From Discostella pseudostelligera (lineage: Eukaryota > Bacillariophyta > Thalassiosirophyceae > Thalassiosirales > Thalassiosiraceae): a stretch of DNA of 54,655 bases. Below, piece by piece: positions 35,364 to 45,952 of the stretch. The notes under the pieces were generated by a model. The model made no database searches and had not been told where the DNA came from. It worked only from the letters and a program-made list of their open reading frames with translations. How positions within the stretch are numbered: position 1 is the stretch's first letter; each line of letters begins with the position of its first letter. Where the stretch lies: the NCBI GenBank assembly GCA_036940085.1, contig JALLBK010000092.1, forward strand, positions 1 to 54,655. The letters run 5' to 3'. The position numbers and the translations under genes are program-made.

Positions 35364-36075
35364 TTTTGTTTTCTATGCATATCGTTAGTCTTTGAACCTC
35401 AGCGCGCGGAGATAGGAATGGGTGCGGCGTCGAGAACCCTACCATACTGTCAGCCTACCGTACTTCCATGACCATGACGGCGGCGGCCATGGTGGTGATG
35501 GAGATGCGGATCGGGAGGTCGTGTGGTTTTTGGCGTTCGCTTCTTCTGCTTCTTCTGATTCTCTTGTTGCCGAGAGGTGACATACAAACTGACGTTGAGG
35601 GTGCTGCCATAAGTATCTTTTGAAGCCCTTACATAAGTTCTTGTGAAGGGAGTACTTTCCCCCCCACAACTACTTAAACCANGAAGCCCTTACATAAGTT
35701 CTTGTGAAGGGAGTACTTTCCCCCCCACAACTACTTAAACCACCGCATACATCATCACCACAGCCTGCAGACCACAATGATAGACCACAACCACAGCACA
35801 AGCAAACATCATCCTCTCCACTCCATCTCCTTCCACAACCGGAAGACGACGACGACTCCAACAAACGCATCCAAGAGAATGCTGGAGCGACCACTCGGAG
35901 CATCGCGGGTGTGAATTATCTCCTGATCTTCTGTCAGGAGATACCGCTGCATATTTCCATCGAGTAACCTTCTGGATGAAGACAGAGATACTGTGTCGGT
36001 GTCGGCGCAGACTGACGACAACTATCCAACATCTTTCTAGGAGCGCGGGGCATTTAATTAAATGATTTCTTCACG
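35364..36075. other. Gap region with assembly join and possible broken secreted gene
   Basis: An ATG at 35468 (plus) opens a 48-codon frame with a strong hydrophobic core (RSLLLLLLILLLPRG) that looks like a signal peptide and stops near 35614. A Pro/His/Gln-rich segment (about 35740-35910) and a segment starting after TTCTGTCAG near 35938 and ending at a TAG near 36038 (reading SNLLDEDRDTVSVSAQTDDN) could be further exons. The 60-bp duplication with an N at 35682 interrupts any model, so I make no CDS call. Confidence 0.3.
35622..35742. repeat. 60-bp exact direct duplication around a single N (assembly artefact)
   Basis: Positions 35622-35681 and 35683-35742 are identical, separated by the N at 35682. 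This is the same signature as at 1152-1296 and again indicates unmerged overlapping contig ends. Confidence 0.92.
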
Positions 36076-36723
36076 ATGAAGCTGATTCAACAATATGGTC
36101 AAAGAAATAGATACAGGCATGGGATGTGCTGCTTGTTGATGTTTATGCACATCACAACATATGCGAGCGCGCTCCTTGCATCCCACTGTCAGTGTCAGAG
36201 CCTCAAAGCAGTGAAGACAAAGGCGAGATCTCACTGGGCTAGTCAATCGATTAACAACGACGACAACGATACCGACGATGATGATTTCGACGAAGACGAC
36301 AACGATGATGTGCCCACCGTGAAGCCATATCGAAACAGATCACTTGCATGGACACTACGCTACCGAAAATTAAATCCCTACGAAAAGGCACGAGCTCGAG
36401 TCATTAGTTTTGGCCATCGATCGAAGGAGGATTGGGATGAGGCCGCATCGAGCGGACAACTCGGCCAATATGTCCCAACCTACCCCGACGAAATGTACGC
36501 ACCCGAGTGGGTCGGCTGGGACGAATGGCTAGGATTGATGAGAAGCTACAATGATACACAACAATTGGCTGCGAGTATCTTAGGCCTGAAAAGTCTCGAG
36601 GAATATTACTTCTTTGTCAAGAGTGATTCGAAACGAGCGGAGGGGCTGCGAATTCCTCTTCGTCCTGAGTTGTATTATGAAGATGAGTGGATAGATGAAA
36701 AGAGTTTCTTTCGACAGTCATAG
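36076..36723 (+). CDS. Protein with Trp-rich GW-x-x-W-LG repeat, probably secretory or organellar
   Basis: The 215-aa protein begins with a hydrophobic stretch (MCCLLMFMHITTYASALLA after a basic lead), likely a signal sequence; the in-frame Met at residue 17 is an alternative start. An acidic run (DDNDTDDDDFDEDDNDD) follows. The C-terminal half is well ordered: SLAWTLRYRKLNPYEKARA, FGHRSKEDWDEAASSG, then VPTYPDEMYAPEWVGWDEWLG and a weaker second unit IPLRPELYYEDEWIDEKSF. The Pro-x-Tyr then GW-x-x-W-x-x-WLG pattern resembles short Trp-rich repeats known from algal, phage and large-virus proteins, whose role is unclear. I assign no function. Confidence 0.72.
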   Translation: MKLIQQYGQRNRYRHGMCCLLMFMHITTYASALLASHCQCQSLKAVKTKARSHWASQSINNDDNDTDDDDFDEDDNDDVPTVKPYRNRSLAWTLRYRKLNPYEKARARVISFGHRSKEDWDEAASSGQLGQYVPTYPDEMYAPEWVGWDEWLGLMRSYNDTQQLAASILGLKSLEEYYFFVKSDSKRAEGLRIPLRPELYYEDEWIDEKSFFRQS

Positions 36724-37775
36724 TATTTAGTAGAGAGAAGAGGTTTTCCATGCAATATAATACGCTTCAGCGCAATTAGTTTAATACTCGAGAGAAATAG
36801 ATTTGAACTTTGCAATTTAAAGTTGAATACTGGTAGTGTCAAATAATATTACAATACTCCTTGCCAATAAATCTTCGAATCCGTGTCGTCTGACCTGTCC
36901 TGTAGATGAGATCAAGATGCGATTACCATAGAGAATGACCAACACAGCATCATCGATCATCGATCATCGCCTGCCTTCGTACGACGGCAACAACACCAAC
37001 CACCAACCATCCTCAACCCTCAACCAACAGATCATCATTCATCACGCACCACCACTTATCATGCAAGCAAAGGATTGGAGTTGATGTTGAGGACACAAAA
37101 TCTTTTGGATCTTTGCTAGGAGTATTTATTTAGATTCGTGACGTCCATGGGTGTCTTCAGCGAGAGGAGGTGGAGACGTGGTGTTATTTTTTGTGGTTGC
37201 TGTGAACGCCAAGCCACCTGTTCAGCGAGGCTTTGTGAAAGTTCCCGAGACACGTCAGACATATTGGCACCACGTCAAGCGTCTTTCTCAATAGTTGGAT
37301 TCTACATATGTCGGAACAAGTACGATCTTGCGGCAGAATCCTGCAGAACGCAACAAAAAGGCCACAGAACAAAATGGGGTGCCAAAAGAGAGGTTGACGT
37401 CGTGTCACTTCAAGAGGCTTGATGTTGTTTCGGTGCAATAAATACGACGTTGGATGTTGATGTGTCACCTCAACATAATCGGTCGTCGTCGTTGCCATAG
37501 CCATATCATAGTACCGACCATAAAACATCAAGCTATGAACTCAAGTTGGAACCACTTCTCTCTTGTTGCGAGGTGCCCCTTGACCCAATCCATCAGCCAT
37601 CAAACGATGCACTTTTATTCAATCTTCATCAAATATAGTCTCCCGAAGTCTTGATATCAAAGAAGCTCTTCAACTCCGTGTCATTGCTTGTCTTCATCTC
37701 ACGACGCCAGCCGATCCGGATCCCGACATCACACGGGTCCATATTAATATTACTTCATTTCTTCTACTCCTTTAA
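36724..37775. other. 1.05-kb intergenic region, no supported gene
   Basis: The stretch has ATCGATC repeats (36951-36968) and ACCAACCA/CTCAACC units (36988-37030). A 94-codon plus frame (37138-37422) and a 115-codon minus frame overlap each other without any domain. It is the longest clearly gene-free interval on the right side and could hold a non-coding transcript or a decayed element. Confidence 0.45.
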
Positions 37776-39626
37776 ATGGACATATCTGCCTCAACATCAA
37801 AGAAGATCTCGTTGTTGAGCAATCAATCCGCTGTCTCTTCAGCGAGATCCTATTTCTGGTTGGCACCGAAGCCTGCCACCGATCCGTCCTTCGCCTCCAC
37901 TACAAATGGTCCACCTAAACTTACCCTTTCCGCCTACTGCCGCCCGGAAAACGCTGTTCGTCTCACAGACGCAAGCCCTACGCACCTTATCCATACCAAG
38001 TATGAACTCCTTGATCCGTCCCGGTGCAGGACAATAGGACATGGGGCCTCGAGCATGGTCAGACTCGCTTACCGTCGTAGTGATGGCATGTCCGTGGCGG
38101 TGAAGACGATTGCCAAACACGATGCCCTTGGACTTTGGAGCAAGTCCAATCGATACAGAGCTCGTGATATTTCATCCCCAAGAGGTGACGAGGCAGTTCT
38201 GAGGCGGCAGCTGAAGCGAACGCCACGGCTTGATGAAGTGGATGTCTTAATGGCATTGAGGGGCATCTGTCCCGATGTCGTCCAGTTGCTTGATGTGTAC
38301 GAGACGCATCAGGAGGTGCAACTGGTTTTGGAATACTGTGAAGGTGGGGATCTATTTGAATGCATAAAAAGACGCAAGCAGATGGAAGTGGAGCCCGATC
38401 GGAACAGTACAGCGCCCGTAATACATGGCAGCTTTTCAGAGTTCGAAACGGCAACAGTTGCCAAGACATTGTTGAACGTGTTGGACATTCTTCATTCGAG
38501 AAGTATTGTACACCGAGATATTAAACCCGAAAATATTCTGCTTGTGGGTGAAGATGATTGCATGCATCAACTCGGGGGTGTTAAGTTGACAGACTTTGGC
38601 TTGGCGCGTTTGTTGCATGACGACACTGATACATCCTCCAATGTAAGCACGGAATCTGAGGAATTATCAGTAAAGCAACGCATTAGGGCATACAGCCGGG
38701 TTGGTTCCGACTACTATTCGGCCCCTGAAGTTCACATGGGTCTCGGATATGACACTCCGGTGGATATTTACTCCTTGGGAGTCACCTTGTTTGTGATGTT
38801 GTGTGGCTCTCCTCCGTCCTCAACTCCATTCTTCAAGTCGGACGATGTAGACATATCTGATGGAGATTTAAGCTGCGTTGCATCGGTGTCCGAAGAGAGC
38901 TCACAGTCGAGTCTCCATTCAAGTGTTTCGGAGTTGTTTCCTCCCGAGTTGAATATCTCACCGTTAGCTCAGGATCTCATCTCGAAGATGCTTGATCCCG
39001 ATCCTGAATCAAGAATTGTCGCATCAGATGCGCTGAATCATCAATGGATCATACAGCATTCCCTTCAGGAAGATACTCAGATTATGACGCATGTCACTTC
39101 CAAGCTTTCATTGTCTACCAGCAACGAAAATTTGAGGCCAAGGACTTTGTCTTGTGAAGAATTAGAGACATTCCTTCGTATCGGTCCTGCTCCTCCTGTG
39201 GTACCGCCGGGTAATTCTCCTTTGCCAAAGCGAAATGTTGTTCAAGTTGGGATCAATTCTGATTCCTCCAACACACCCGCGTTGCCTTTTCCCAACGTTG
39301 ATGATGTAGCCATCAGCCTGACACTCGCTGAAGTTTGCAACAAGCTTTCTCCCTATGTTGCCGATCAAGAGCTACATAAATTGAAGAAGCGCAGATATCG
39401 ATCCCAATCGTTTGGTGACAAGTATTGTATATTGTCATCCAGGAATCAATTTTCGCGAAGTCGTGAATCTGTCAGCTGTGGAGAGAAACAGTCGAAGAAG
39501 AAGCGGAATGTTAATAAGAGTAATGGCTCGGATCACATTGATTTGTCCCATGCTTCGGCAGTGTTTGCAGGCAATAGAATAGGACGAAGGTTTAATGCAC
39601 CCATCCCTATTGGATTTGGACCGTAG
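37776..39626 (+). CDS. CAMK-type serine/threonine protein kinase
   Basis: The 616-aa single-exon protein has a kinase domain from about residue 75 to 430. Seen motifs: Gly-rich loop GHGASSMVRLAY, VAIK lysine in VAVKTIAK, the hinge VLEYCEGGDLFE, catalytic loop HRDIKPENIL near 245, DFGLARLL near 272, and APEVHMGLGYDTPVDIYSLGVTLFVMLCG. The pattern GGDLF and YDTPVDIYSLGV points to the CAMK group. Insertions lie between the VAIK lysine and helix C (about 45 residues) and between helices F and G (acidic and Ser-rich). The C-terminal 180 residues are Ser-rich and basic, with no calmodulin site that I can identify. All catalytic residues are present, so it should be active. Confidence 0.88.
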   Translation: MDISASTSKKISLLSNQSAVSSARSYFWLAPKPATDPSFASTTNGPPKLTLSAYCRPENAVRLTDASPTHLIHTKYELLDPSRCRTIGHGASSMVRLAYRRSDGMSVAVKTIAKHDALGLWSKSNRYRARDISSPRGDEAVLRRQLKRTPRLDEVDVLMALRGICPDVVQLLDVYETHQEVQLVLEYCEGGDLFECIKRRKQMEVEPDRNSTAPVIHGSFSEFETATVAKTLLNVLDILHSRSIVHRDIKPENILLVGEDDCMHQLGGVKLTDFGLARLLHDDTDTSSNVSTESEELSVKQRIRAYSRVGSDYYSAPEVHMGLGYDTPVDIYSLGVTLFVMLCGSPPSSTPFFKSDDVDISDGDLSCVASVSEESSQSSLHSSVSELFPPELNISPLAQDLISKMLDPDPESRIVASDALNHQWIIQHSLQEDTQIMTHVTSKLSLSTSNENLRPRTLSCEELETFLRIGPAPPVVPPGNSPLPKRNVVQVGINSDSSNTPALPFPNVDDVAISLTLAEVCNKLSPYVADQELHKLKKRRYRSQSFGDKYCILSSRNQFSRSRESVSCGEKQSKKKRNVNKSNGSDHIDLSHASAVFAGNRIGRRFNAPIPIGFGP

Positions 39627-39728
39627 ATTTGGTGTTCTGTGTTTTGCAAAGGTACTCAGATGTGTGTAATATTACAGTTTGTACCATTAAAGTTAAAGTT
39701 CTCCTAAATCAAATAACTATTTTGCCAT

Positions 39729-40715
39729 TTATGCAAGCATTTCACCGGCGATGGCTTTGGCCTTTTCAGCACCGTAGAGTTGTTCCCCAAGCTTAAGCGC
39801 GAACTTTAATGCGGTACCTGGACCTTTCCCTACCGATGACGGCGATCAAAAGAAATTACACAGCAGTAAGCTTCATGGTGAAAAGGAGTCGACGATACAC
39901 ATTCATATATCACGCAACGCACCAGTAACTACATTCCCCTGTACGACGACATCATCATCGACTGGGGAGGACATCTTCTCCAACAATCCTGGGGCTGGAT
40001 AGCAAGTGGCGCCCTCTCCCACCAATCCATTTCCAGCAAGTACAATAGCCGGCGATGCGCAAATAGCAGCATACAGTTTCCCAGACGCATTTTGTTTTTT
40101 GAGAATGGAAATAAGAGTTGGCGAGTCACGAAGATGTGCTGCTCCTGGCATCCCTCCTGGCAATGCCTAAGAAAGTGACCAATGAATTGAGATGTCAATT
40201 TAATTCCCAACATATCGTAGCATTTCATCGAAGATTGTGTGTAAAAACGTACCACAAGATCCCAACTCTGTCCAGCAGCCTGATCAATTGAAATATCGGC
40301 CATGATCTTTCCAAACATGAATGCATAAAATGTGAGAAAAGTCGACTTTCAACGAGTATCAATCGATGCAGTGATGGTTTCTCTCCTACTCGCTTCGTAC
40401 CTTGACACCTCGGCTCATCTTGCACACAAGATCCCCATCTGGCTTCACAGACGCAACAACAACCTCGGCTCCGAATCGAGTGAGTGTGTCTGTGATGCAT
40501 GTTGTTTCAATTTCTTCGCTATCGTCGGCGATCGGAACGAGAACACGCTTCGCGGATGCTGCGGTCGACGACATGTTTAAGTAGGTAGATGAGGTTGGTG
40601 CGACGAAATAATTGATGCCGAGCGGCGAACTGCGTAGGGAGAACCGGGAGGAAGTAAAGGCGGAAGACAACGACAATCTACCAAGCAGTAGGGCAAGAGG
40701 CATCAGAGATTTCAT
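39729..40715 (-). CDS. DJ-1/PARK7-like protein, probably plastid-targeted
   Basis: DJ-1 proteins are cysteine-based stress proteins, with reported glyoxalase/deglycase and redox-sensing roles. The model is complement(join(39729..39829, 39923..40166, 40253..40306, 40401..40715)), 237 aa. The four exons restore the fold without gaps: ALVPIADDSEEIE-like start (here VLVPIADDSEEIE), EVVVASVKPDG, WDLVALPGGMPGA (joined across intron 2), AAICASPAIVL with the reactive Cys159, and GPGTALKFALKLGEQLYG (joined across intron 3). Glu in DSEEIE, which stabilises the Cys thiolate, is present. A signal-like N-terminus ending LSSAFTSSRFSLR before the core suggests plastid import, since SAFTS fits the ASAFAP pattern; an internal Met (MSSTAASAKRV) could give a cytosolic form. 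Exon 2 has just 54 bp. Confidence 0.93.
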
Positions 40716-41258
40716 GGAGCATGCGAACAGTGGCGTGGACGGGAGGAGTTATGAGAGCGAGAGTGGGAAAGTTGATGGACGGATAGATGAGGAGTTCGAT
40801 CATCGTCTTCGCGGCGGAGAGATGGGCGGCGGGGGAGAGAGGCCTGAATTTTCTGACGTCAACCAAAGATTTAACCCAATACTGATTCCGACGTGGTTTC
40901 TACTAAGAAATATCTTCTTCTGATTTCCCGCCATTTCGCGATATCTTTCGAGGAGAAGCAAAGGGAAGTCATTTTGTATGTAAGTATGGTAGGGCTGTGT
41001 GCTGCTGTGGCTGACATGAGGCGAGCGCGCGAGGTGGTGGCTTCAATGAACCCATCATGATGAAGATGTGTACTACTTTACGCTTATTATTTCCTATCAT
41101 TTCATCTCCTCTCCTAGAGCATCTCCATAAATCGACTTGGTTGGCTGACTCCATGGCCACTGCGTTCCCATCCGTAATCAATTAGAACAGGTTTATTACG
41201 ATCTGTCTTAGATGTCTACGGCCGTGTTTACCTCCACATCTACACCAACACCAAAGTA
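40716..41258. promoter_or_regulatory. Divergent promoter between DJ-1 and MAP kinase
   Basis: The 543-bp gap contains one TTTCCCGCCA site (40924-40933) followed by TTTCGCGA, a second CGCG palindrome. No open frame here has support. Confidence 0.5.
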
Positions 41259-44108
41259 ATGTCAAGCAAGGGAGTCAGGAGCAGCGCCGACGGAGTTGAG
41301 ACCGCCAATGGTTTTGCACGAGGAGACAACGATGAGGCAATAGTGCCTGGGGAACATGCGGAGAAAATAAGATTTGTGAATGATCCTTCTTTGGTGGACA
41401 CAGATCATGAACTTCACTCGGAACGAGAATCGAAATCTGAAAATTATGTCACCGATCAAAACGATGGTGGTGCGAAGTCAACTGCCAATGGGGTGGCAGA
41501 CCCCATCGCACCTCCCGCAACGGAAAATAAGCTGAATAGACTTTCGTCATCAGTAGAACAAGTGGATCTAGACTTTTCTCTTGGATCTTTAGAGTCGCCA
41601 CGATCCTTAAACAAGCGCCGGGGAATTTCACTGGAGCAGTCACCAGCTCCCTCGTCGTCGGCATCGGCGAAGAAAAGGAAGATCTCGTCGGTGCTACCCA
41701 TTCACTCGTTAGCAGAGGCGCTGCAGCCGGAGTTTTGGCAAGATTCAGCAGCTGTTAGTGAACACAATATAGCATCAGCTAGCTTTGATGTGGGCGGAGA
41801 GTCCGGGGGTTCATCACCATTTTCAGTAGAGCATGGTGTCGAGGGACCAGATGAAGTGGACGAAACTTTTATGCGTAAATTGAGTGATGAAGATAGAATC
41901 AGGATAATAGAAGCAGAGGAAGTGATGAGAGTGGCAAGTCTTGCTGCCGAAGCAGAATCGCCTCCCACCGCCACTGGTGCCGGTAAACTCATGTGCGATG
42001 CTACTATAGAGAGTGCGACGAAGGAAGGAAGTGGAAAGGATCATGTTGAATTTGATGGGCAAGAGCAAAATGTGATGCGGGATACGGATGATAGCGAGTT
42101 GGAATTTTTTTCTTCATCGGCTTCTCTGAGAGAAGAATCACATATGACACTGACAGATGAAGAATACAGCAGACCTCTTCCGCCTGCTCCACCCTCAACT
42201 CCAGCAATGTCTAGAGATATCTTCGCACCTCTTCCGTTCCAATCTCAGCTGGATGTTGGTGGCGGTAAGATCTCATTTAGTGACGAGATAAGACGCGATG
42301 AATTGAATGGTACAGTCCAGGACCCCTTCGATGCCGATGCAACTACTCCTCCACGAGAGAATGCAAAGCCAAACGCAAGATCTGACTTCGAGAAATGGGA
42401 AGTCGGTGATCGGTATCAGCTGAAACGATTATTAGGTCGGGGATCATACGGGGAGGTCGCCCAGGCAATCGATATGAACGTTGTCAATTCACTACCAAGT
42501 ACAGAGGACAATTCTTCACCCCATAATAGTCCGGCGTATGTCGCAGTGAAAAGGATTCGCAATGCCTTTGATCAGGAGACCGATGCGATACGCCTTTACC
42601 GAGAGCTCCATATTCTTAGGAGATTACGGGGCCATGCGTGTGTTATTCAGCTGTATGACGTTGTGCAGCCTAGCTGCGATATACAACACTTCAATAACCT
42701 CTACCTCGTGTTTGAATACGTCGACACGGACCTGTACAAGTTAATTATGTCTCCGCAATACCTCACAACAGAACACATCCAAACATTTCTCTACCAGATG
42801 CTGGTGGGAGTTAAATACATACATTCTTCTTCGGGTGAGTTCATTAGCAGTTGCAATTGAATGGTTTTTTACGAGTGTGTGCTAACAAGTTATTTCTCCA
42901 GTAATTCATCGGGACCTTAAACCTGCGTGAGTGCATCTACTATCTGTTGAACCAGTGCAACTGAGCTTAATCGAGCCATCACTGATTAATCTGTCTTTTT
43001 CTTTTACCGAACTTCGCTCTCCCTCTCTCTCTAGCAAGTGAGTACCCTCTTGTTTGATTCGTTTTGAGATGAGTGTCCTCATTGATGTCTCATCTTTTAT
43101 ATTATAAATTGCAGTATTCTTGTCAACGAAAATTGTACATTAAAGATCTGTGATTTTGGACTTGCTAGAATTGTTCAGAATGACAAAATATCACCATCGA
43201 CAGCATCACAATTGCGCAATGATAGTTTTGCTGCTGATACGTTTGATGTTAGTACAGGCGAACAAACGTCGGCAACTGCACATGACGTGTTAGATGAGGA
43301 AAGTCAACTCACGAGCATGTCTCGCCCTAACTTCTTATCTCGTCAGCTCACAAAACATGTTGTCACACGATGGTATCGGGCCCCTGAGTTAATCCTCATA
43401 CAACCCTATTCATCATCTGTTGACATCTGGTCGCTGGGCTGCATCTTTGGAGAGTTATTAAGCATGCAAGAAGGGAGTGTCCAAAACTACCAAAATCGCG
43501 TGCCTCTATTTCCCGGGGGATCTTGTTATCCATTATCAAGAGATCACATCTCAACCAATTCCAACGAAAGACGGGATCAATTAAATGTCATCTTTGGTGT
43601 AATAGGTTTGCCGTCAGAAGAAGATCTGAAGTCGGTGGGAAAGGTAAGTCATTTTGAACATTGGCTGTTGTTATCACTAGGCACACTCATTCTCCTTTTT
43701 TGTGTGAAATTACTACGAGCCAGGCTAATGAATATGTGAGCAGTCTCAAGACGAAGCCAGGTAGAAGTTTAGAATCCTTGTATCCAGCTGCGGATCCATT
43801 AGCAATTGATTTGCTGAAGAAAATGCTCATGTTCAACCCATCGAAGCGATGCACAGCCGCGGAAGCATTAAATCATGAATTCTTGAAACCCGTTCGAAGA
43901 AAAGAAATGGAGGTGAGTGCCCGAATCTGGACTTTTATACTTTTCGCTACAATATTATTAATCACTGTCTACCCTCGGATCCTTTCCATGCTAGAATTGC
44001 GCCACCCAACCTCTGGAAAGCCCTAAGTTTCTGGAGACAAGTCACATCGATGTTGCAAAATTGAAAGAAGAAACATACAAGGAGGTGTTGTGGTATTCTC
44101 GGTCATAA
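41259..44108 (+). CDS. Atypical MAP kinase with TKH activation lip and a 3-nt micro-exon
   Basis: The model is join(41259..42834, 42902..42926, 43035..43037, 43115..43643, 43724..43912, 43995..44108), 811 aa; every border is GT-AG and in phase. The first 380 residues are disordered, acidic and Ser-rich. The kinase domain has [53 protein letters not shown], the MAPK insert (LFPGG) and a C-lobe ending HEFLKPV. HRDLKP comes from a 25-nt exon. The next exon is CAA only: it completes the Ala534 codon and gives two bases of Asn535. The TEY site of ERK is T614-K615-H616, so the second phosphosite is missing. About 48 extra residues sit between DFG and the lip. Substrates are unknown. Confidence 0.93.
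43035..43037 (+). other. 3-nt micro-exon (CAA) of the MAP kinase
   Basis: The bases read CTCTCTAG, CAA, GTGAGT, so a pyrimidine-rich acceptor and a perfect donor flank three bases. Joining GC from the preceding exon, CAA and T from the next gives GCC AAT, that is Ala-Asn in KPANIL. Skipping it gives KPAIL, lacking the Mg-binding Asn, without a frame change. Confidence 0.85.
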
Positions 44109-44174
44109 CAAATGCCATTTGATATTGTTCTCGTTTTCGTATTTGGTAGTCCTTGTATGGACTGAAATTATCGT

Positions 44175-45636
44175 TCATTTAATTAAACTAGATGCACTTT
44201 TTGTTTCCCTTCTTGTGCATTCACTTTCAATAACCTCGGTTAATTCAGCTTCTACATGAAGATCATCCAACACTTTTGGATCAACCCGCAGAGCAGAAGT
44301 ACTCATGCACGGGTGGCGACCGAAAGTTCGAAAATAGGGAGTTTGTTCTGTAGAGTCGCAGGATTTGGTATTGATCCTCCACTGAACATCGTAGCAGCCA
44401 ATTGACCAGTGAGATGATTGTTGTTCCGACATCCAGGCAGCCAACTTCTCTTGCACTGTTCTAATAACTCTTTCAACTCCATCATTGAATTGGTAATGAC
44501 GTCCGCGAGCTAGTGCCACTTTAGGCCAGAATTGCATCAGCTCCTTGATGGTAGCGTCCATGTCCTGTCGAACGAAAATGATGAGTTATAAGCGAACAGG
44601 CACAATAATTTCTACCACTCTAAAACACAGCACGTACCTTATTAGTTAAGTTCACCAGACGACAATTATTGTCCATGGAACTTTTGGGGGTCTCACGTCC
44701 ATTTCTAGTTTGCAAAATATCCGGCGACCCTTGATCTGCGAAGATTTTGTACAGTGCAAATGCTACAGTTCTCGCACGCCTCGAAACCAATGGGACACAG
44801 GTCAACTTGTTTACCCCGTGATCAATGTACATGAGAAGAAATCTAAATTTGCCGTCTTTCTGTGATTGGAAGTCAATCAAATCAATCTGGCCTCGTGAAT
44901 TAAATCCTCCCTCAGGCACGACAATACTAGTTGTATTTGCTGCAGCTGGCTTCCGTGCTCTCGATCGTCCAATGCAATGTGGGCATGTTCTATAAAACAT
45001 GTTGGTAATCCATCTTGGAACATTAGGATGATATTCCTGTACTTTCTTATAGAACTTTACTGACTTGATGTGATCTTGACAGTGAACTTTTGATATATCA
45101 ATGAATAATCGTTCATAGTATGTCACCTCCTTCCAATCTGCGATGTCAATCTCATTTGACTCGTTGCCTTTAGGTTTCTCCACAAGGATATCAATGCCAT
45201 TGTCACGTGTGACCACACCATACCTATCATACCAACAGTATGCTTGAGAATACCCATCGAGTTTAAGTTGACGCTGGGACATGCCCTGTTGAACTTTCTT
45301 AACAAAATCAATGATCTTGAGGTACTTCTTCTTGTGGAAGAGACCAGCATTGCTACTTTGAGCACTTATATGGGGCAGCAAACCATTGTAGAATGCCTGG
45401 TGATGTTGACGGGCATCATCGTCAAGTTCGTCAAAACCTTCTAACACTCCCCAGGCTTCCTCAACATCAAGAGCATCAGCGATGTCATTACCATTGCTCT
45501 TTGCAGCAGTACCAGTGGCGGTTGTGTCGAATGATGGGAGAGCGGCACCACCGACGAAATTATTGTTATTGGACGAAGCTAAGGTGGATTCGTCGTTCGT
45601 GCCCACGGCACAAGAGTTATTGCTGGTAGACATCAT
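44175..45636 (-). CDS. Integrase-core (rve) protein, transposon-derived, KRBA2-like
   Basis: The model is complement(join(44175..44564, 44638..45636)), 462 aa, with a 73-bp intron. An N-terminal Ser/Asn-rich region and a helical KKKYLKIIDFVKKVQQG segment are followed by a zinc-binding region ending CPHC, then an integrase core. First Asp: RGQIDLIDFQ. The expected second Asp (in SDNGREF) is replaced: the sequence reads ILQTRNGRE. The Glu in the third motif is present (DGVERVIRTVQEKL), after LMQFWPKVALARGR, typical of KRBA2/SCAND3-like integrases. It should not be active as an integrase. I found no terminal repeats around it and it has an intron, so it may be domesticated or decaying. Confidence 0.8.
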
Positions 45637-45952
45637 GGTTGGAGGCTTGAATGAAGAATAAAGAGGTGATCAAGGTCGAGGAAAAGGAGTACGATGATGG
45701 AGGGGCGGAAGTGGAAGATAAGAACCAAAACTCATTCCTTCGTATCTTTTCCCGCCAAAACGTCTGTCCCTAATTATCTTTTCCCGCCATTTTCATAGGC
45801 CACTATTTTGCCTACACGTGGACGTGGCTTTCCAGCCACCGCCCCAGCCAACACCAACAACAACCAACACCAACAACAACACATCGCAAGAGGCATAGAC
45901 CGCATGCAGACTGCCTGCTGCACCCTGCATCTATGTACCATTACCATGCACC
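45637..45952. promoter_or_regulatory. Divergent promoter with two TTCCCGCCA sites and a G-box
   Basis: TTCCCGCCA occurs at 45749-45757 and 45781-45789. The second is followed by an incomplete GCCAC and then CACGTGG near 45816-45822, a degenerate arrangement of the composite element. ACCAACA-rich sequence lies before the plus start. Confidence 0.55.

Noticed and set aside
37138..37531. Overlapping 94- and 115-codon frames in the gap before the CAMK-like kinase
   Set aside because: They are antisense to each other, lack motifs, and neither shows splice sites joining it to a neighbour.
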